Shown here one piece after another: positions 53,962-63,149 of a stretch of DNA of 64,000 bases. Each line of letters begins with the position of its first letter. Position 1 is the first letter of the stretch. The DNA lies in NCBI RefSeq assembly GCF_002906165.1, contig NZ_PPCN01000003.1, forward strand, positions 336,077 through 400,076. Reading direction: 5' to 3'. The stretch is from Roseibium marinum (GTDB lineage: Bacteria; Pseudomonadota; Alphaproteobacteria; Rhizobiales; Stappiaceae). The position numbers and the translations under genes were made by a program. A model generated the notes under the pieces. It had not been told where the DNA came from. It was given only the letters and a program-made list of their open reading frames with translations, and did not search any database.

Positions 53962-54861
53962 TTAGATTGCCGGGTTCCGGGCGGTGATGAGCCAGGACGA
54001 ACTGTCCATCCAGAGCCCGCCTTCGCGTGCCTCGACTTCGCGGAAGAGTTCGCTTAGAGCCGCCACGATTTCCGGGCGTCTTTGTTCGGCCAACGCTCCG
54101 GCTTCCCGGAAGGTCTCGCCAGCAGGTCCGATGGCCAGCTGGAAGTTGACGGCGTCCTCGATGTCGCGGCCGACAAGAACCTTGGCGTCGACGCGCTTGA
54201 AGGCGATGTCGGTGAAACCCGCGATTTCCATCCGGGTCCGCGTCGTCTCCTCATCCGCCATGGAAAAGGGGCCGGGGCCGCAGGTCAGGGCGTCCGCGCC
54301 GGGCGCCGGCAGGAACTGGCGCACAATGTCGCGGGCCGCGATGAGCCAGGGATTGTCAGCGCGCTGGCGCCAGACGATATGTGCCAGTTCACCACCGGGC
54401 TTGAGGCAGACACGCATGGCGCGCAGTCCCGCAACCGGGTTGGAGAAGAACATGGTACCGAAACGGGCGAACACGAAATCGAAGAGGCCTTCGTCCATGC
54501 CCTGCTCGATGTCGCCTTCGGCGAAACGAACATTGTGAATGCGATGCTGTTCGGCGAGGTCGCGACCGAAATCGAGGAAAGCGTTGCAGCAGTCGATTCC
54601 GACGACTTCACCCGACGGTCCGGTGCGTCCGGCCAGATAGGCTGCGGTGTCGCCGAACCCGCAGCCCACGTCCAGGATGCGGCTGCCGCTTTCAATATCG
54701 AGTTGCGGCAGGACCGCCTCGCTGTGGCGGGACAAACCGCCCACGAGGACATGCCGGTAGCGAATGAACTTCGGGGCCAGAATCTGGTTCCAGAAGTCGA
54801 CCAGCGGGCTCGGCTGGTCAACCGGAGACGCCAGCAAATTTGTGTTCATGGAAATGGTCAT
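53962..54861 (-). CDS. Class I SAM-dependent methyltransferase
   Basis: 299 aa. SAM motif ILDVGCGFGDTAAYLAGRTG at about residue 60, acidic VVGIDCCNAFL, motif IV FDFVFARFGTMFF and LKPGGELAHIVWR. This is the UbiE/small-molecule branch. ATG 54861 chosen over 54906. Its first residues MTIS resemble those of the downstream OsmC gene. Divergent from the HxlR-type regulator. Confidence 0.88.
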   Translation of the reverse strand: MTISMNTNLLASPVDQPSPLVDFWNQILAPKFIRYRHVLVGGLSRHSEAVLPQLDIESGSRILDVGCGFGDTAAYLAGRTGPSGEVVGIDCCNAFLDFGRDLAEQHRIHNVRFAEGDIEQGMDEGLFDFVFARFGTMFFSNPVAGLRAMRVCLKPGGELAHIVWRQRADNPWLIAARDIVRQFLPAPGADALTCGPGPFSMADEETTRTRMEIAGFTDIAFKRVDAKVLVGRDIEDAVNFQLAIGPAGETFREAGALAEQRRPEIVAALSELFREVEAREGGLWMDSSSWLITARNPAI

Positions 54862-54949
54862 TTTGGTTTCCACCTGGTTTTGGATCTGGCGGGAGGGTTG
54901 ATCCATCCGCCGTTGTGGAAACCAATACGGGAATGCCAGGGCGCAAAAT

Positions 54950-55010
54950 ACTTCACGTCCGATAGCAAACCGCTACAAAAAGCAGAGTAACGTGCTACAT
55001 TATGTGAAGT
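54950..55010. promoter_or_regulatory. Possible operator region between the methyltransferase and HxlR genes
   Basis: ACTTCAC (54950-54956) and GTGAAGT (55004-55010) form an inverted repeat with 47 bases between, and CGCTAC/GTGCTAC copies lie inside it. It lies in the divergent gap and could bind the HxlR regulator, but the arms are short. Confidence 0.3.
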
Positions 55011-55045
55011 TAGCGGCTGATTTCAGTGCTGCGAGAGAGGCGTGG

Positions 55046-55732
55046 ATGAATTATAATCAATTTTGTCCGATCGCTAAGGCGAGTGAAATTTTAGGCGAAC
55101 GCTGGACGATCCTGATCCTGCGGGAATTGCTGATGGGCGCGCGGCGCTTTAATGTCCTGCAAAGAGGGCTGGGTGATATTTCTCCAGCGCTCCTGACCAA
55201 AAGGCTGCAGGCTCTTGAAGAGCAGAACATGTTGATCCGCCGCAAAATCCAGGGTCAGAAAGGTTATGAATATTACCCAACGGAAGTCTGCGAGGCTTTG
55301 TTGCCGGTGTTGTTTGCACTGGGGGAATGGGGCATCGTCTGGGCACGCGGCACTATTCTCGATCAGGATTTCGATGTGGAATTCCTGATGCTCTATTTGG
55401 AGCGGAGCATTGATCGTGAGAAGATCAAGGGCAGCGAGACGATCATCAAGTTCAAGTTCTCGGATCTTACCGAGCAGGCGGACTGGTGGCTTATCGTCAA
55501 TCCGGATCGCGCCGAAGTGTGCCTAAAGGATCCCGGCAAGGACATTGATGTGTATTTCAATTGTTCGGTGCGCACCTTGTCCGAGGTGTGGATGGGTGAT
55601 CGCACCTACCGGGACGCCATAAATGCGGGCGATTTGTCTATTGAAGGCGATAGAAATCTGACCCGCACGGTTTCGCATTGGTTGCGGCCGAGCATTTTCG
55701 CGGATTCGCCGCGCGAACCCAAGCGCGCCTGA
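55046..55732 (+). CDS. HxlR family regulator with a C-terminal SCP2-like domain
   Basis: 228 aa, twice the usual HxlR size. The N-terminal winged helix is standard (CPIAKASEILGERWTILILRELLMGARRF...DISPALLTKRLQALE). The C-terminal 110 residues (ADWWLIVNPDRAEVCLKDPGKDIDVYFNC...ISWLRPS-like end) resemble the sterol-carrier/SCP2-like ligand domain found in some of these regulators. ATG 55046 has GAGAGG 5 bases upstream. Likely controls the divergent redox operon in response to a hydrophobic or electrophilic ligand. Confidence 0.85.
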   Translation: MNYNQFCPIAKASEILGERWTILILRELLMGARRFNVLQRGLGDISPALLTKRLQALEEQNMLIRRKIQGQKGYEYYPTEVCEALLPVLFALGEWGIVWARGTILDQDFDVEFLMLYLERSIDREKIKGSETIIKFKFSDLTEQADWWLIVNPDRAEVCLKDPGKDIDVYFNCSVRTLSEVWMGDRTYRDAINAGDLSIEGDRNLTRTVSHWLRPSIFADSPREPKRA

Positions 55733-55797
55733 TGCTCCAAGGTCTGAAAAGCCTTCGCCGCCATCGACGGTCGCGGGCCGCCGCAACATCACCCTGC

Positions 55798-56271
55798 TCA
55801 GTTCACCTTCCGCCAGATTTCCTTTTCGCAGACATTGAACACCACGCGGACACAGCCCTGGACTTCCAGCTCTGAGCCACCCGTCTTGCGGATGGTGGCA
55901 TTTGCGCTGAAACCGCGCCGCGGATCGTAGACCCGGCCGTTCCAGCTGTTGCTTTCCGGTTTCATGCGCCAGAGCACCGTCAGCCCGAGAACCTTCCGGT
56001 TGCGTTTGGAGGTGTCCTTGTTGTTGGCGTCGCGCGTCGATTGGATCGTATGGCCCTTGGGTGGTTTGAAATCGACGATCTTTCCGCAAGGGACCTTGCC
56101 GCAATCGGCGATCCGGATCACCGCGCCTTCCGGTGTCCGCCAGGAGCCGGTTATATCCGGAGCCGCGCAGGCGGACCCGCCCGCGAAAAGCATTCCGGAA
56201 GCGATCAGGCCGGCCTGGACCAGCTTTCCGACAGGACCGGTAGGCGAAAGACAAGAAGAAAGAAAGAGCAT
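55798..56271 (-). CDS. DUF2147 family secreted protein
   Basis: 157-aa exported protein: signal peptide to about ACAAPD, then the DUF2147 beta-barrel (ITGSWRTPEGAVIRIADCGKVPCGKIVDF, NGRVYDPRRGFSANATIR, ELEVQGCVRVVFNVCEKEIWRKV). ATG 56271 with GGGGTGA upstream. Periplasmic; function unknown. Confidence 0.88.
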   Translation of the reverse strand: MLFLSSCLSPTGPVGKLVQAGLIASGMLFAGGSACAAPDITGSWRTPEGAVIRIADCGKVPCGKIVDFKPPKGHTIQSTRDANNKDTSKRNRKVLGLTVLWRMKPESNSWNGRVYDPRRGFSANATIRKTGGSELEVQGCVRVVFNVCEKEIWRKVN

Positions 56272-56794
56272 GAAATCACCCCGGTGCTGTGCAGGTAGGA
56301 ATTGCGCCACAATTTCTTACCGGCAATTGCGACGGAGCGATGGCCAAATCGCAAGGATCTGGCGGTGAGCGGCGAAATCCAGAGTTTATTGCATCCGGGT
56401 CCAGGTCTCTCCCTTGCCGATGAGCCCGCCCAGGAGGCTGCCTTGCGGTTTCAGCCCTCCGTGCCTGTCGGCGCGATGAAGCCGGCCCGGCATCGCAATT
56501 GACGGAAAGCCGGGCATTTTTGTGAGGAAACGAATCCATGGTGAACGAAACCTTGATCGCACCTGTCGATTTTTCGGATAATCGCACTGATTTATAAGGG
56601 AAAATCGAATTCACATGCTTACCGTAATGTGAATTTCAGACTTATTTAAAATTTTGTTCTCATTACGTTAAACTTACATCTTAACCAGTCATTTAAACGC
56701 AACTGATCAAGTAGTTGTCAAGAAACGACAGGGAAAGCTTCGCAAAAGCTTGCGTTTCTAGGGAAGTCTAACAGAGATTGAAAAGGGGAGCGTT
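56272..56794. other. 523-base intergenic region, AT-rich in its right half
   Basis: No gene supported. ATTCACAT and ATGTGAAT (around 56609-56632) form a hairpin, and an AAGCTT dyad lies near 56735-56752. The right half is markedly AT-rich compared with the surroundings and probably carries the promoter of the Sel1-like gene. Confidence 0.5.
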
Positions 56795-57064
56795 ATGGCT
56801 CGTTTTGAAATGCATTCGGCCGATATGGCCATCATGGGCGAAAAGCTGGTTACCGCCGACATCCTGTTCCAGATGGGTCTGGACAGCGCCTGCGGCCGTC
56901 ACGGCAGCACGGACCTCGTCACCGCGCACAAATGGTTCAATATCGCGGCCTTGAAGGGCAACGGCGATGCTGCCCGTTACCGCAAGGAAATCTCCGGCGA
57001 AATGAGCCCGGGCGAGATTGCAGAAGCTCAGCGCTCCGCCCGTGAATGGCTTTCGATGCATTGA
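56795..57064 (+). CDS. Small Sel1-repeat-like protein
   Basis: 89 aa. Residues 40-85 (DLVTAHKWFNIAALKGNGDAARYRKEISGEMSPGEIAEAQRSAREW) are one Sel1-type helix-turn-helix repeat with its cap, a pattern common in short alphaproteobacterial proteins. GGGGAG lies 4 bases before the ATG. A protein-binding adaptor is likely; no partner visible. Confidence 0.8.
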   Translation: MARFEMHSADMAIMGEKLVTADILFQMGLDSACGRHGSTDLVTAHKWFNIAALKGNGDAARYRKEISGEMSPGEIAEAQRSAREWLSMH

Positions 57065-57193
57065 GGCCGGTAAAGGCCGCCTGCCTTACGGTTTCTAAAT
57101 TGCCCTATCTGTTCTGACGCAGCGGTTGGTTCGCCCCGCCGCGTCAGGATTTCGGAAGTTTTTATTGAAGCGTTCCGCCAGTCAGTGGCCCGG

Positions 57194-57913
57194 TCAGTGG
57201 ATAGCGGCAAGGCCAAGCTCGTCCCAGAGCGCGCGTACGATCGGCGCGCCGAGCGCATATTCGAAACCGATGATCGCCGAACCGCTGGCATCCAGCCGGC
57301 ACTTATAGGCTATTTCGTACCAGATCCGATTGCTCCGCAGTGCGCCTGCCGGTGCGAACACCGCGTCGTCCTTCCGGAACGAATTGCGCCTTGCATGCGG
57401 CATGAGCCGCGTCGGGCGGAAATCGGGCAGAGCGTGGCGGACCTGTTCCATGGCTTCGAGCGCGCAAAGCTGCTCGACCCTGTCGTCCTCCGTCACCGAC
57501 GTCAGCGCCTGCCGGGCCTGCGACGACCGCGGATCGCTCAACACATCGCTCGCATAATATCCGGTCGCGGTCACCCAGCCGGTTTCAGGCGTTTTTTCCT
57601 GCGGTTCGGCCGGCGCCGTTTCCGGGCTGAGAGTGCCCGGCGTGAGGGCCGCCTGTTGTTCCGGTTCCGGCAACACCGATGCCGCATTATCCGTCTCAAG
57701 CCTGCCGGAAGCCGGAGGCTCCGCCGTTGGGAAAAGGGGGGGCTGAACGACTATTTCGACGGAAATAGGCTCGGGCGCGGGGCGCACGGTCCGGTCTCGC
57801 GCTGCCTGGCCTGTCAGAACCGCGAAGAACAGGAGGTGAAGCCAGATCGCGCACATCCAGGCAAACCGGTCTGCGGTCAGATGGTTGATATTTGCACGTT
57901 CTGCAAATCCCAC
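57194..57913 (-). CDS. DUF930 domain membrane-anchored protein
   Basis: About 239 aa. One membrane helix (WMCAIWLHLLFFAVLTG) near the N-terminus, a Pro/Glu-rich TonB-like linker, and a C-terminal DUF930 domain (EQLCALEAMEQVRHALPDFRP...FAPAGALRSNRIWYEIAYKC). The start is uncertain: GTG 57913 follows GGGGG; the frame is open to a TTG at 58018 with no good ribosome site. Rhizobiales-type protein of unknown function. Confidence 0.75.
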   Translation of the reverse strand: MGFAERANINHLTADRFAWMCAIWLHLLFFAVLTGQAARDRTVRPAPEPISVEIVVQPPLFPTAEPPASGRLETDNAASVLPEPEQQAALTPGTLSPETAPAEPQEKTPETGWVTATGYYASDVLSDPRSSQARQALTSVTEDDRVEQLCALEAMEQVRHALPDFRPTRLMPHARRNSFRKDDAVFAPAGALRSNRIWYEIAYKCRLDASGSAIIGFEYALGAPIVRALWDELGLAAIH

Positions 57914-58351
57914 CGATGCCCCCTGTTTCCGGCAGTCTCCATAAGGATTCCAAGCCGAACACTGTGTCGGATTTATGGTTCGCGGGTGTCCCGGGGATGC
58001 ATCTTGCGGTCCCTGCAAGCCAAGGCTGGTTGACCCCGCTTCCGGGCGCCGTCAGCTTGCGAAGGCACTTCCGGCAGCCGATTCGGGCCTTCACCGGCCA
58101 ACTGCCGGTGATCTCCTCATGGTTGAAGCGCCGATCCCATTCACCTCGCCCGAGGCCACACCGGCAGGGCAGGGCAATTCAAATTTTCCCGGTTCCGCTG
58201 AGAAAATTGCAATAATTTTGTAGCCGGAATGGCGCGCGGATCGTCTTGAGCCTGATTCCGCGGGGGGCTTCGTTTGGCAAAGTTATCTTTGTCATTTCTA
58301 AACGCCCGCAATTATACCAACCTGTGACATACAGATTCGAGGGGACTTTCC

Positions 58352-59062
58352 TTGGGGCCGGAAGACATTGCGACATTGATAAATGCCTATTCTGCCTGTC
58401 GTTCGCGGCTTCTGGCGCTTGGTTGTTCGGTCCAGGTGCTCAATGATTTCGAGGAAGTGGAACTGCTGCTGACGAACGCCGGCAAGGATGTCACGCCGTT
58501 TTTCCAAAGCCGGTTTTTCGATTTCAACAAGCATAACGGCTTTTGTCATGTGGCTCTGGCGGACGGCAATCCGGTCTCGTTTTATTGCAGCCAGCTCTTC
58601 GACACGGGCGGCATGGACTACCTGAACTATCACCGGACTCAGCTTGCGCGGATCTATGGCAGCGAGTTCCCGGTCGACCCGTCATGGGAATGTCCACCGA
58701 TGCTGAAGATCAAGGGGAAGGTGATCTATTCCGGCGATGCGTTGAACGTGCCGGGATACGCCTCGGCGCGAAAGTCCCTCGAACGCCTGGCGCTTATCTC
58801 CAGGATGAACCTCTATCTGGGCTTCGTGACCTGGCGGGGGGCGATTGCCAGTGTGGGACTGGCGCGGGCGGACAGGGTGGGCAAATCGCTGGGCGAGGTC
58901 TATGGCGCGCTGCACACATACCCTTACGCGACAAGGTGGCTCAATCTTCCGCCCGACAGGCGCCAGAATGACATGTTCCTGTTCAATTCGGCCAGAGATG
59001 TGCTCTATCTTGCAAGAATTGAAGTTCGTGAAACTGGGTTAATGTCGGAAGAGTCAGATTGA
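58352..59062 (+). CDS. Hypothetical protein
   Basis: 236 aa, soluble, no family recognised. TTG start with GGGG 7 bases upstream. Features are aromatic stretches (FFQSRFFDFNKHNGFCHVAL, GGMDYLNYHRTQLARIYG) and a regular alpha/beta feel. Its last 80 bases overlap the convergent gene at 58983, which argues that the two are regulated against each other or belong together. Confidence 0.65.
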   Translation: MGPEDIATLINAYSACRSRLLALGCSVQVLNDFEEVELLLTNAGKDVTPFFQSRFFDFNKHNGFCHVALADGNPVSFYCSQLFDTGGMDYLNYHRTQLARIYGSEFPVDPSWECPPMLKIKGKVIYSGDALNVPGYASARKSLERLALISRMNLYLGFVTWRGAIASVGLARADRVGKSLGEVYGALHTYPYATRWLNLPPDRRQNDMFLFNSARDVLYLARIEVRETGLMSEESD

Positions 59063-59495
59063 CGAGCACGGGGCTGGGCGCGCCCAGCCAGAGACGGTCG
59101 ATGAACCGGTAATAGCTGACCGGAATGCCCTTGAGCGCGCCGGGCGGAGTGACTTCCATCTCCACCAGCTCGCAAACGCGGTGACCCTGGGCGGCGCGGG
59201 CGAATCCGCCAGCCACGGCAGCATCGAAACGCGGATCCTGATTGCGGATCGCGGACGCGAAATCGGCGCCGAACTGGCCGGACATCACATCCTGAATGTA
59301 GCTTCCCTTGCCCACATAGCCGATTTTCGGGATATGATCACCGTCCGCGCGCGTTGATGTAAACACCACACGGTCGAACAGCGGCATGCCGGGACGCAGA
59401 ACGCCGGACGTGTGTTTGAGGAACGCTTCGAGTTCCTGAATATACTGACCGGACAGGCCCTTCATGTTGGCCGGGTCGATGCGCTTGATGTGCAC
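58983..59495 (-). CDS. Hypothetical protein
   Basis: 170 aa, soluble, no family recognised with confidence; FTSTRADGDHIPKIGYVGKGSYIQDV...GFARAAQGHRVCELVEME...PVSYYRFIDRLWL has the rhythm of an alphaproteobacterial PAS-like domain, which is only a guess. Convergent overlap of 80 bases with the gene at 58352. Confidence 0.6.
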   Translation of the reverse strand: MHIKRIDPANMKGLSGQYIQELEAFLKHTSGVLRPGMPLFDRVVFTSTRADGDHIPKIGYVGKGSYIQDVMSGQFGADFASAIRNQDPRFDAAVAGGFARAAQGHRVCELVEMEVTPPGALKGIPVSYYRFIDRLWLGAPSPVLVNLTLPTLTQFHELQFLQDRAHLWPN

Positions 59496-60159
59496 TTATA
59501 TACCCTCCGCATCCTGCAGAAGCTTTGTTGTCAATTGAAAACGCATGCGGGTTTCTTTTCCCACTTCACGTTCGATGGCCCGCCGTCCGGCTTTCCACGC
59601 ACAGGCCTCGGGCGGGGATGGGAAAAAAGTATTCAAGAGAGAGCCTTCCTCAGGATCCTGAGCGCTCTCATCCGGGCAGGCATGGTACTCTCCATCAGGA
59701 ATGTCTCGTCTTTAGTCTTCAGCATGTCGTCCGGTTTGCCGCAAAGACCGGCGAACGTTCGCCCGCCGCTCCGCAATGCCGCTATGAATTCAACCACCCA
59801 TCGCTAATTTACCAACAAAGTGGTTTATTATTGGTTCCATCGGTGGAACGGGTATCCGTGCGGGTCCCTCTCGCAGCAGTCTCCCGCATGCGCATAACAG
59901 CAACGCTGCGTTCTTATTCCGGCAACGCAATCAGCTCGAAGTGGTGCATGCCGTGCGTGATAAGCCTGTGAAAATTGCCGTCTTGTCGGGGGCTTGCGCG
60001 GTGGAAACTTTCCCTATCGTGAAGGAAGCCTGGAGAAAACTCTCCGGATTTTAATCAAAGGTCATACCGCGACCCTGCGGGTGGCGCCGGCATGAAAGCG
60101 CTGATGCGCCCGACATCGCCAGCGTACCGAGGTTCCGCGACAATCCTTCACGATCCGTC
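59496..60159. other. 664-base stretch without a supported gene
   Basis: Open frames here have skewed composition and no ribosome sites, and none resembles a known protein. It may hold a decayed gene or regulatory DNA for the neighbouring accessory genes. Confidence 0.5.
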
Positions 60160-60963
60160 TCAGTCGCTCATATCCGAGGAATCGGAATAGCTGGAGCCTT
60201 CGGAATCATCGTCATTGAGGCTGTTCAGGAAATCGAAGCCGCTCATGCTGTTTCTGCGTTGAATGATTACCGGTTGAGCTCCGGGAAAGCTGGGGCTTGG
60301 GGAGAGGGGGGGACGCGTGTCCTCGGAAATGTCGGAATCGCTATCTTTCAACTCCAACTCGTCCGCGACGCGTTGGAACATCATGTCGTCAACGGAGCTG
60401 TGGGTGTTGTCGATCGTGTAGCTTTTGTGCAACCCGCCGGTATCGTTCAGACTTAAATCGACCTGAAACCTCGACGGACACAGCCAGCGCGTGTGCGATT
60501 GAGAATTCGTGTAAAACAGGGAGACGGTCATTTTCACGAGATTGTCCTGCTCTTCCTGATCTTGTGCGATCTTGTGAATCTCGACCTCCATTCGGCGCCA
60601 CTCTCCATTGCGCTGGAATTGGGACCATTGAGGACAGATGTTATACGAAACATCAGGGCCGCCCAGTTCCAGGGCAATTATGTGACCCTTGTCCATGTCC
60701 ACCGTTCCGGTGTTGCGGGGGCTGATCAGCTTGGCCTTCTTGGGAATGCGCTTGGTCATGCCGATCCGGTAGCTCGGAGGCTCCGGTGCCGACTTGCGAC
60801 CCGAAGTGGTATCCAGAGGATAGACGTATCCGTAAACGGCCGTTTGCCGTTCATACTGACGTGATGTCCCGGGGAACAGGATTTCGCTCAAAACTGTTAC
60901 CGAGCCATATTCATTTGGACGTTTGGTCCCGTCGTACAAGGTGTTGTAGGTATATACTGGCAT
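60160..60963 (-). CDS. DNA/RNA non-specific endonuclease-like protein
   Basis: 267 aa. Residues about 90-140 carry the NucA/EndoG beta-beta-alpha-metal motif in the form MDKGHIIALELGGPDVSYN, then CPQWSQFQRNGEWRRMEVEI, matching D-x-G-H, N and E ligand positions. There is no signal peptide; the C-terminal 60 residues are Ser/Asp-rich and disordered. ATG 60963 has GGAAGGA 8 bases upstream. Such stand-alone nucleases are often toxins or secreted effectors; no immunity gene is evident next to it. Confidence 0.75.
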   Translation of the reverse strand: MPVYTYNTLYDGTKRPNEYGSVTVLSEILFPGTSRQYERQTAVYGYVYPLDTTSGRKSAPEPPSYRIGMTKRIPKKAKLISPRNTGTVDMDKGHIIALELGGPDVSYNICPQWSQFQRNGEWRRMEVEIHKIAQDQEEQDNLVKMTVSLFYTNSQSHTRWLCPSRFQVDLSLNDTGGLHKSYTIDNTHSSVDDMMFQRVADELELKDSDSDISEDTRPPLSPSPSFPGAQPVIIQRRNSMSGFDFLNSLNDDDSEGSSYSDSSDMSD

Positions 60964-61484
60964 CGCGCGGATCCTTCCAACTCGCACTCAATACCGACTT
61001 TTACGGGTGAGAGAATTGCGTGGGTAGGTATTTATATATCAACTGTCGATGGTGAGATAGCGCAATACAATCACGTTGCCTTGGTTGAATTGCCCCTGCT
61101 GCGCAACCTGGCCTGAGCAACGACGATAATCTGGCCGTCGCAGCCACGGGGAACCCGCTTTGCGAACAGGCGTTTGACCGGGAGGCCTTTTCGATGCCGG
61201 CCGATGCTCAAAGGCTACAGGAAGCCGGAAACATTCCCGAAATTCCGGAGTGAATTGATAATATTGCATTTTTGAGATCCAACAGGATCCAGAGCCAGGA
61301 CAACGAGGCCTGCAGGGTGAGAAGATCGACCGCCGGATGAATTCGTCCCGCGTTTGTTGGGGCGGGCCGCAAAACTCGGCTCCCGCCACCGCGAAATGTC
61401 GACGGTTCGCTGTCCGTGGAAAAATCGGCGAACTCCAAAAAACGCCTTGAACTCCGAGGCTTTTGTTCGTAAACGGGCTTTACC
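60964..61484. other. 521-base gap before the tRNA
   Basis: No gene supported on either strand. It presumably contains the tRNA promoter near its right end and the endonuclease promoter near its left end (AT-rich around 61020-61050). Confidence 0.5.
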
Positions 61485-61574
61485 GGAGAGGTGGCCGAGT
61501 GGTCGAAGGCGCTCCCCTGCTAAGGGAGTAGGCCCGGAAGGGTCTCGAGGGTTCGAATCCCTTCCTCTCCGCCA
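61485..61574 (+). tRNA. tRNA-Ser (anticodon GCU)
   Basis: 90 bases including encoded CCA. GGAGAGG acceptor strand pairs with CCTCTCC; D-arm GGCCGAGTGGTCGAAGGC; anticodon arm CTCCC-CTGCTAA-GGGAG with GCT at 61519-61521; a long variable arm (GGCCCGGAAGGGTCTC), as required for class II serine tRNA; T-loop GGTTCGAATCC. Confidence 0.97.
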
Positions 61575-61738
61575 TTTTCCATAAAACTGCGGTGTTACCG
61601 GGGCTGATTGCAGCCCCAGAGGTGCGTCTCCTACTGTTTTCGCCACTCTTAGAATCTTGTCCAAAAAGCATCGGGCGGATGTCGGGCGTTATCGGCTTGG
61701 CAGTTTCTGCTGCAGTACCAAGTCAATTCAAACGGGCT

Positions 61739-63010
61739 TCAGTGCGCTGTTCTCGCCATGCGCTTGGCCTGCTTTCTTTGCTTGGCCTCATGGGCGCGGC
61801 GCTGCTTCCGGCTCATGGTCGGCTGGTTGGCAGCCCCCCGCATGGAGACCGGAATATTAGGCGGTCGATTGTCCTCGCCACCGGGCGCTAGGAGGCCGCC
61901 GTTGATGCTCACGAACGATGGCCCGGCCTCACCCCGGTACGGTGGCGGAACCTGAGGCGCAACGGCTTCCCATTCATCCGCCTCGTAAATGTCCGCCAAT
62001 GTCACCTGACTGCGTTGCAGGACGAAGTCTTCCGGCTTCGGCAAGCGGTTGGTAAAGGTCCAGATGAACGGGGTCTTGGTAAACCCGTCCGACAGGACGA
62101 CATAACCGTCGTCGGTCAGAGTACCGCCTGTCCGCCGGATGATCTCCAGAACCGTTATGTCCGCACCAGTAGGGTGCATGAAGCGAGTCCCGAGCCGGAT
62201 CCGTCCGCTCTTGATAACGCGAACACTGTCGGTCCCCGGAACATCCTCCGTGACGATGGTATGGACAAAGCGGTCTTCGACGGACCCAACGGCAAAATTC
62301 GTCGCGGCGCGTTTCATGGACCCGTCTTCCAGGACCAGCGCTCCATCGGACCGCAAGATATCTATCATCGGTACATGCTGGCCTTCGAACTCGCCGTCGC
62401 CGCACAGGGTGACGTGTCCGGGCGTCAACATCAGCCCGAAAACATCCAGAATGTGCTTGACCCGGTTCTCCTTGGTCTTCGAAACACGACCCGGAACCAG
62501 TTTGCCGTGTTTGTCGTATGAGGTTACAACATCGCCCGGCTTGACAAACTCAATCGGCTTTTCCGTGCCGTCCCACATGGAAATGGGAGTGCCAGCGAGG
62601 AAGCAACGTTCAATTCCAAAGTGATCATTGAAGTCCGCTGCTGACTGGAGAATCTCTTCAGGTATTAATTTCTCAAAGTCTTCGATGTTGTAACCATTGT
62701 AGTTCCCGCCTAATCTTTGAGCCAAGAAATAGTGGCTCATGATTTGCGCCTGTTGCTCAATGTTTAATGAATTGAAATCCGAAACAGAACCCAAGTCGCC
62801 ATAGTCGTAATAGTCACCACCTCCACCCATGAAAGGGTTTCTTTCAAAGAACAGATTTTTGAATGGGCCTAATGCACTACTACTCTGATATTGCTGGACA
62901 TGCATCATCTCATGCACGAAATGCGCTTGTAAGCCAAGATTAGTTTTTGAAAAATCTGAACTATAATTGGGGGAGTATTCGTGAAAATATATGTTTCCAT
63001 TCGGCGCCAT
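61739..63010 (-). CDS. Hint-domain protein with N-terminal HEMMH motif (vgr-related type), 5' end displaced by a frameshift
   Basis: 423 aa from ATG 63010. N-terminal part MAPNGNIYF...LQAHFVHEMMHVQQYQ has an HExxH zinc-protease-like motif of the kind found in proteins annotated 'vgr related'. Residues about 135-250 are a Hint/intein-type domain: CFLAGTPISMWDGTEKPIEFVKPGDVV with the nucleophile Cys and DVFGLMLTPGHVTLCGDG block; no clear C-terminal His-Asn, so splicing is unlikely. The basic tail is TMSRKQRRAHEAKQRKQAKR. The family normally begins about 45 residues earlier; that part is found in another frame (see 63013-63138). The 5' part of the gene is AT-rich. Confidence 0.75.
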   Translation of the reverse strand: MAPNGNIYFHEYSPNYSSDFSKTNLGLQAHFVHEMMHVQQYQSSSALGPFKNLFFERNPFMGGGGDYYDYGDLGSVSDFNSLNIEQQAQIMSHYFLAQRLGGNYNGYNIEDFEKLIPEEILQSAADFNDHFGIERCFLAGTPISMWDGTEKPIEFVKPGDVVTSYDKHGKLVPGRVSKTKENRVKHILDVFGLMLTPGHVTLCGDGEFEGQHVPMIDILRSDGALVLEDGSMKRAATNFAVGSVEDRFVHTIVTEDVPGTDSVRVIKSGRIRLGTRFMHPTGADITVLEIIRRTGGTLTDDGYVVLSDGFTKTPFIWTFTNRLPKPEDFVLQRSQVTLADIYEADEWEAVAPQVPPPYRGEAGPSFVSINGGLLAPGGEDNRPPNIPVSMRGAANQPTMSRKQRRAHEAKQRKQAKRMARTAH

Positions 63011-63012
63011 CG

Positions 63013-63138
63013 TTACATTCTCTGACTGAAAAGGAACGTACCTTTCATGATAATATTTACTTTATCATAGTTTATCGTATATCCATAAACTGTACTCGCA
63101 AGATCTACTTCGCCTTGTGTCAAATTTCTATAATCCAC
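63013..63138 (-). pseudogene. Displaced N-terminal part of the Hint/HEMMH protein
   Basis: Minus-strand frame from GTG 63138 (GGGGG 5 bases upstream) reads DYRNLTQGEVDLASTVYG then YTINYDKVNII, the usual family start (LTxGE...FG...I-Y-V), before running out of frame to a stop at 63013. The frame of the main gene continues the family pattern upstream of its ATG as HERYVPFQSENVT. The two halves meet near 63043-63058, so a single-base deletion (or two-base insertion) there explains both. A sequencing error or programmed shift is not excluded. Confidence 0.6.
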
Positions 63139-63149
63139 GATCACCCCCA

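Noticed and set aside
59525..59971. 148-codon plus-strand frame
   Set aside because: No ribosome site, irregular composition rich in Arg/Ser/His, no homology recognised.
61480..61671. Minus-strand small protein containing AERKGFEPSRPFRAYS
   Set aside because: This is the translation of the reverse complement of tRNA-Ser, a well-known false gene call.
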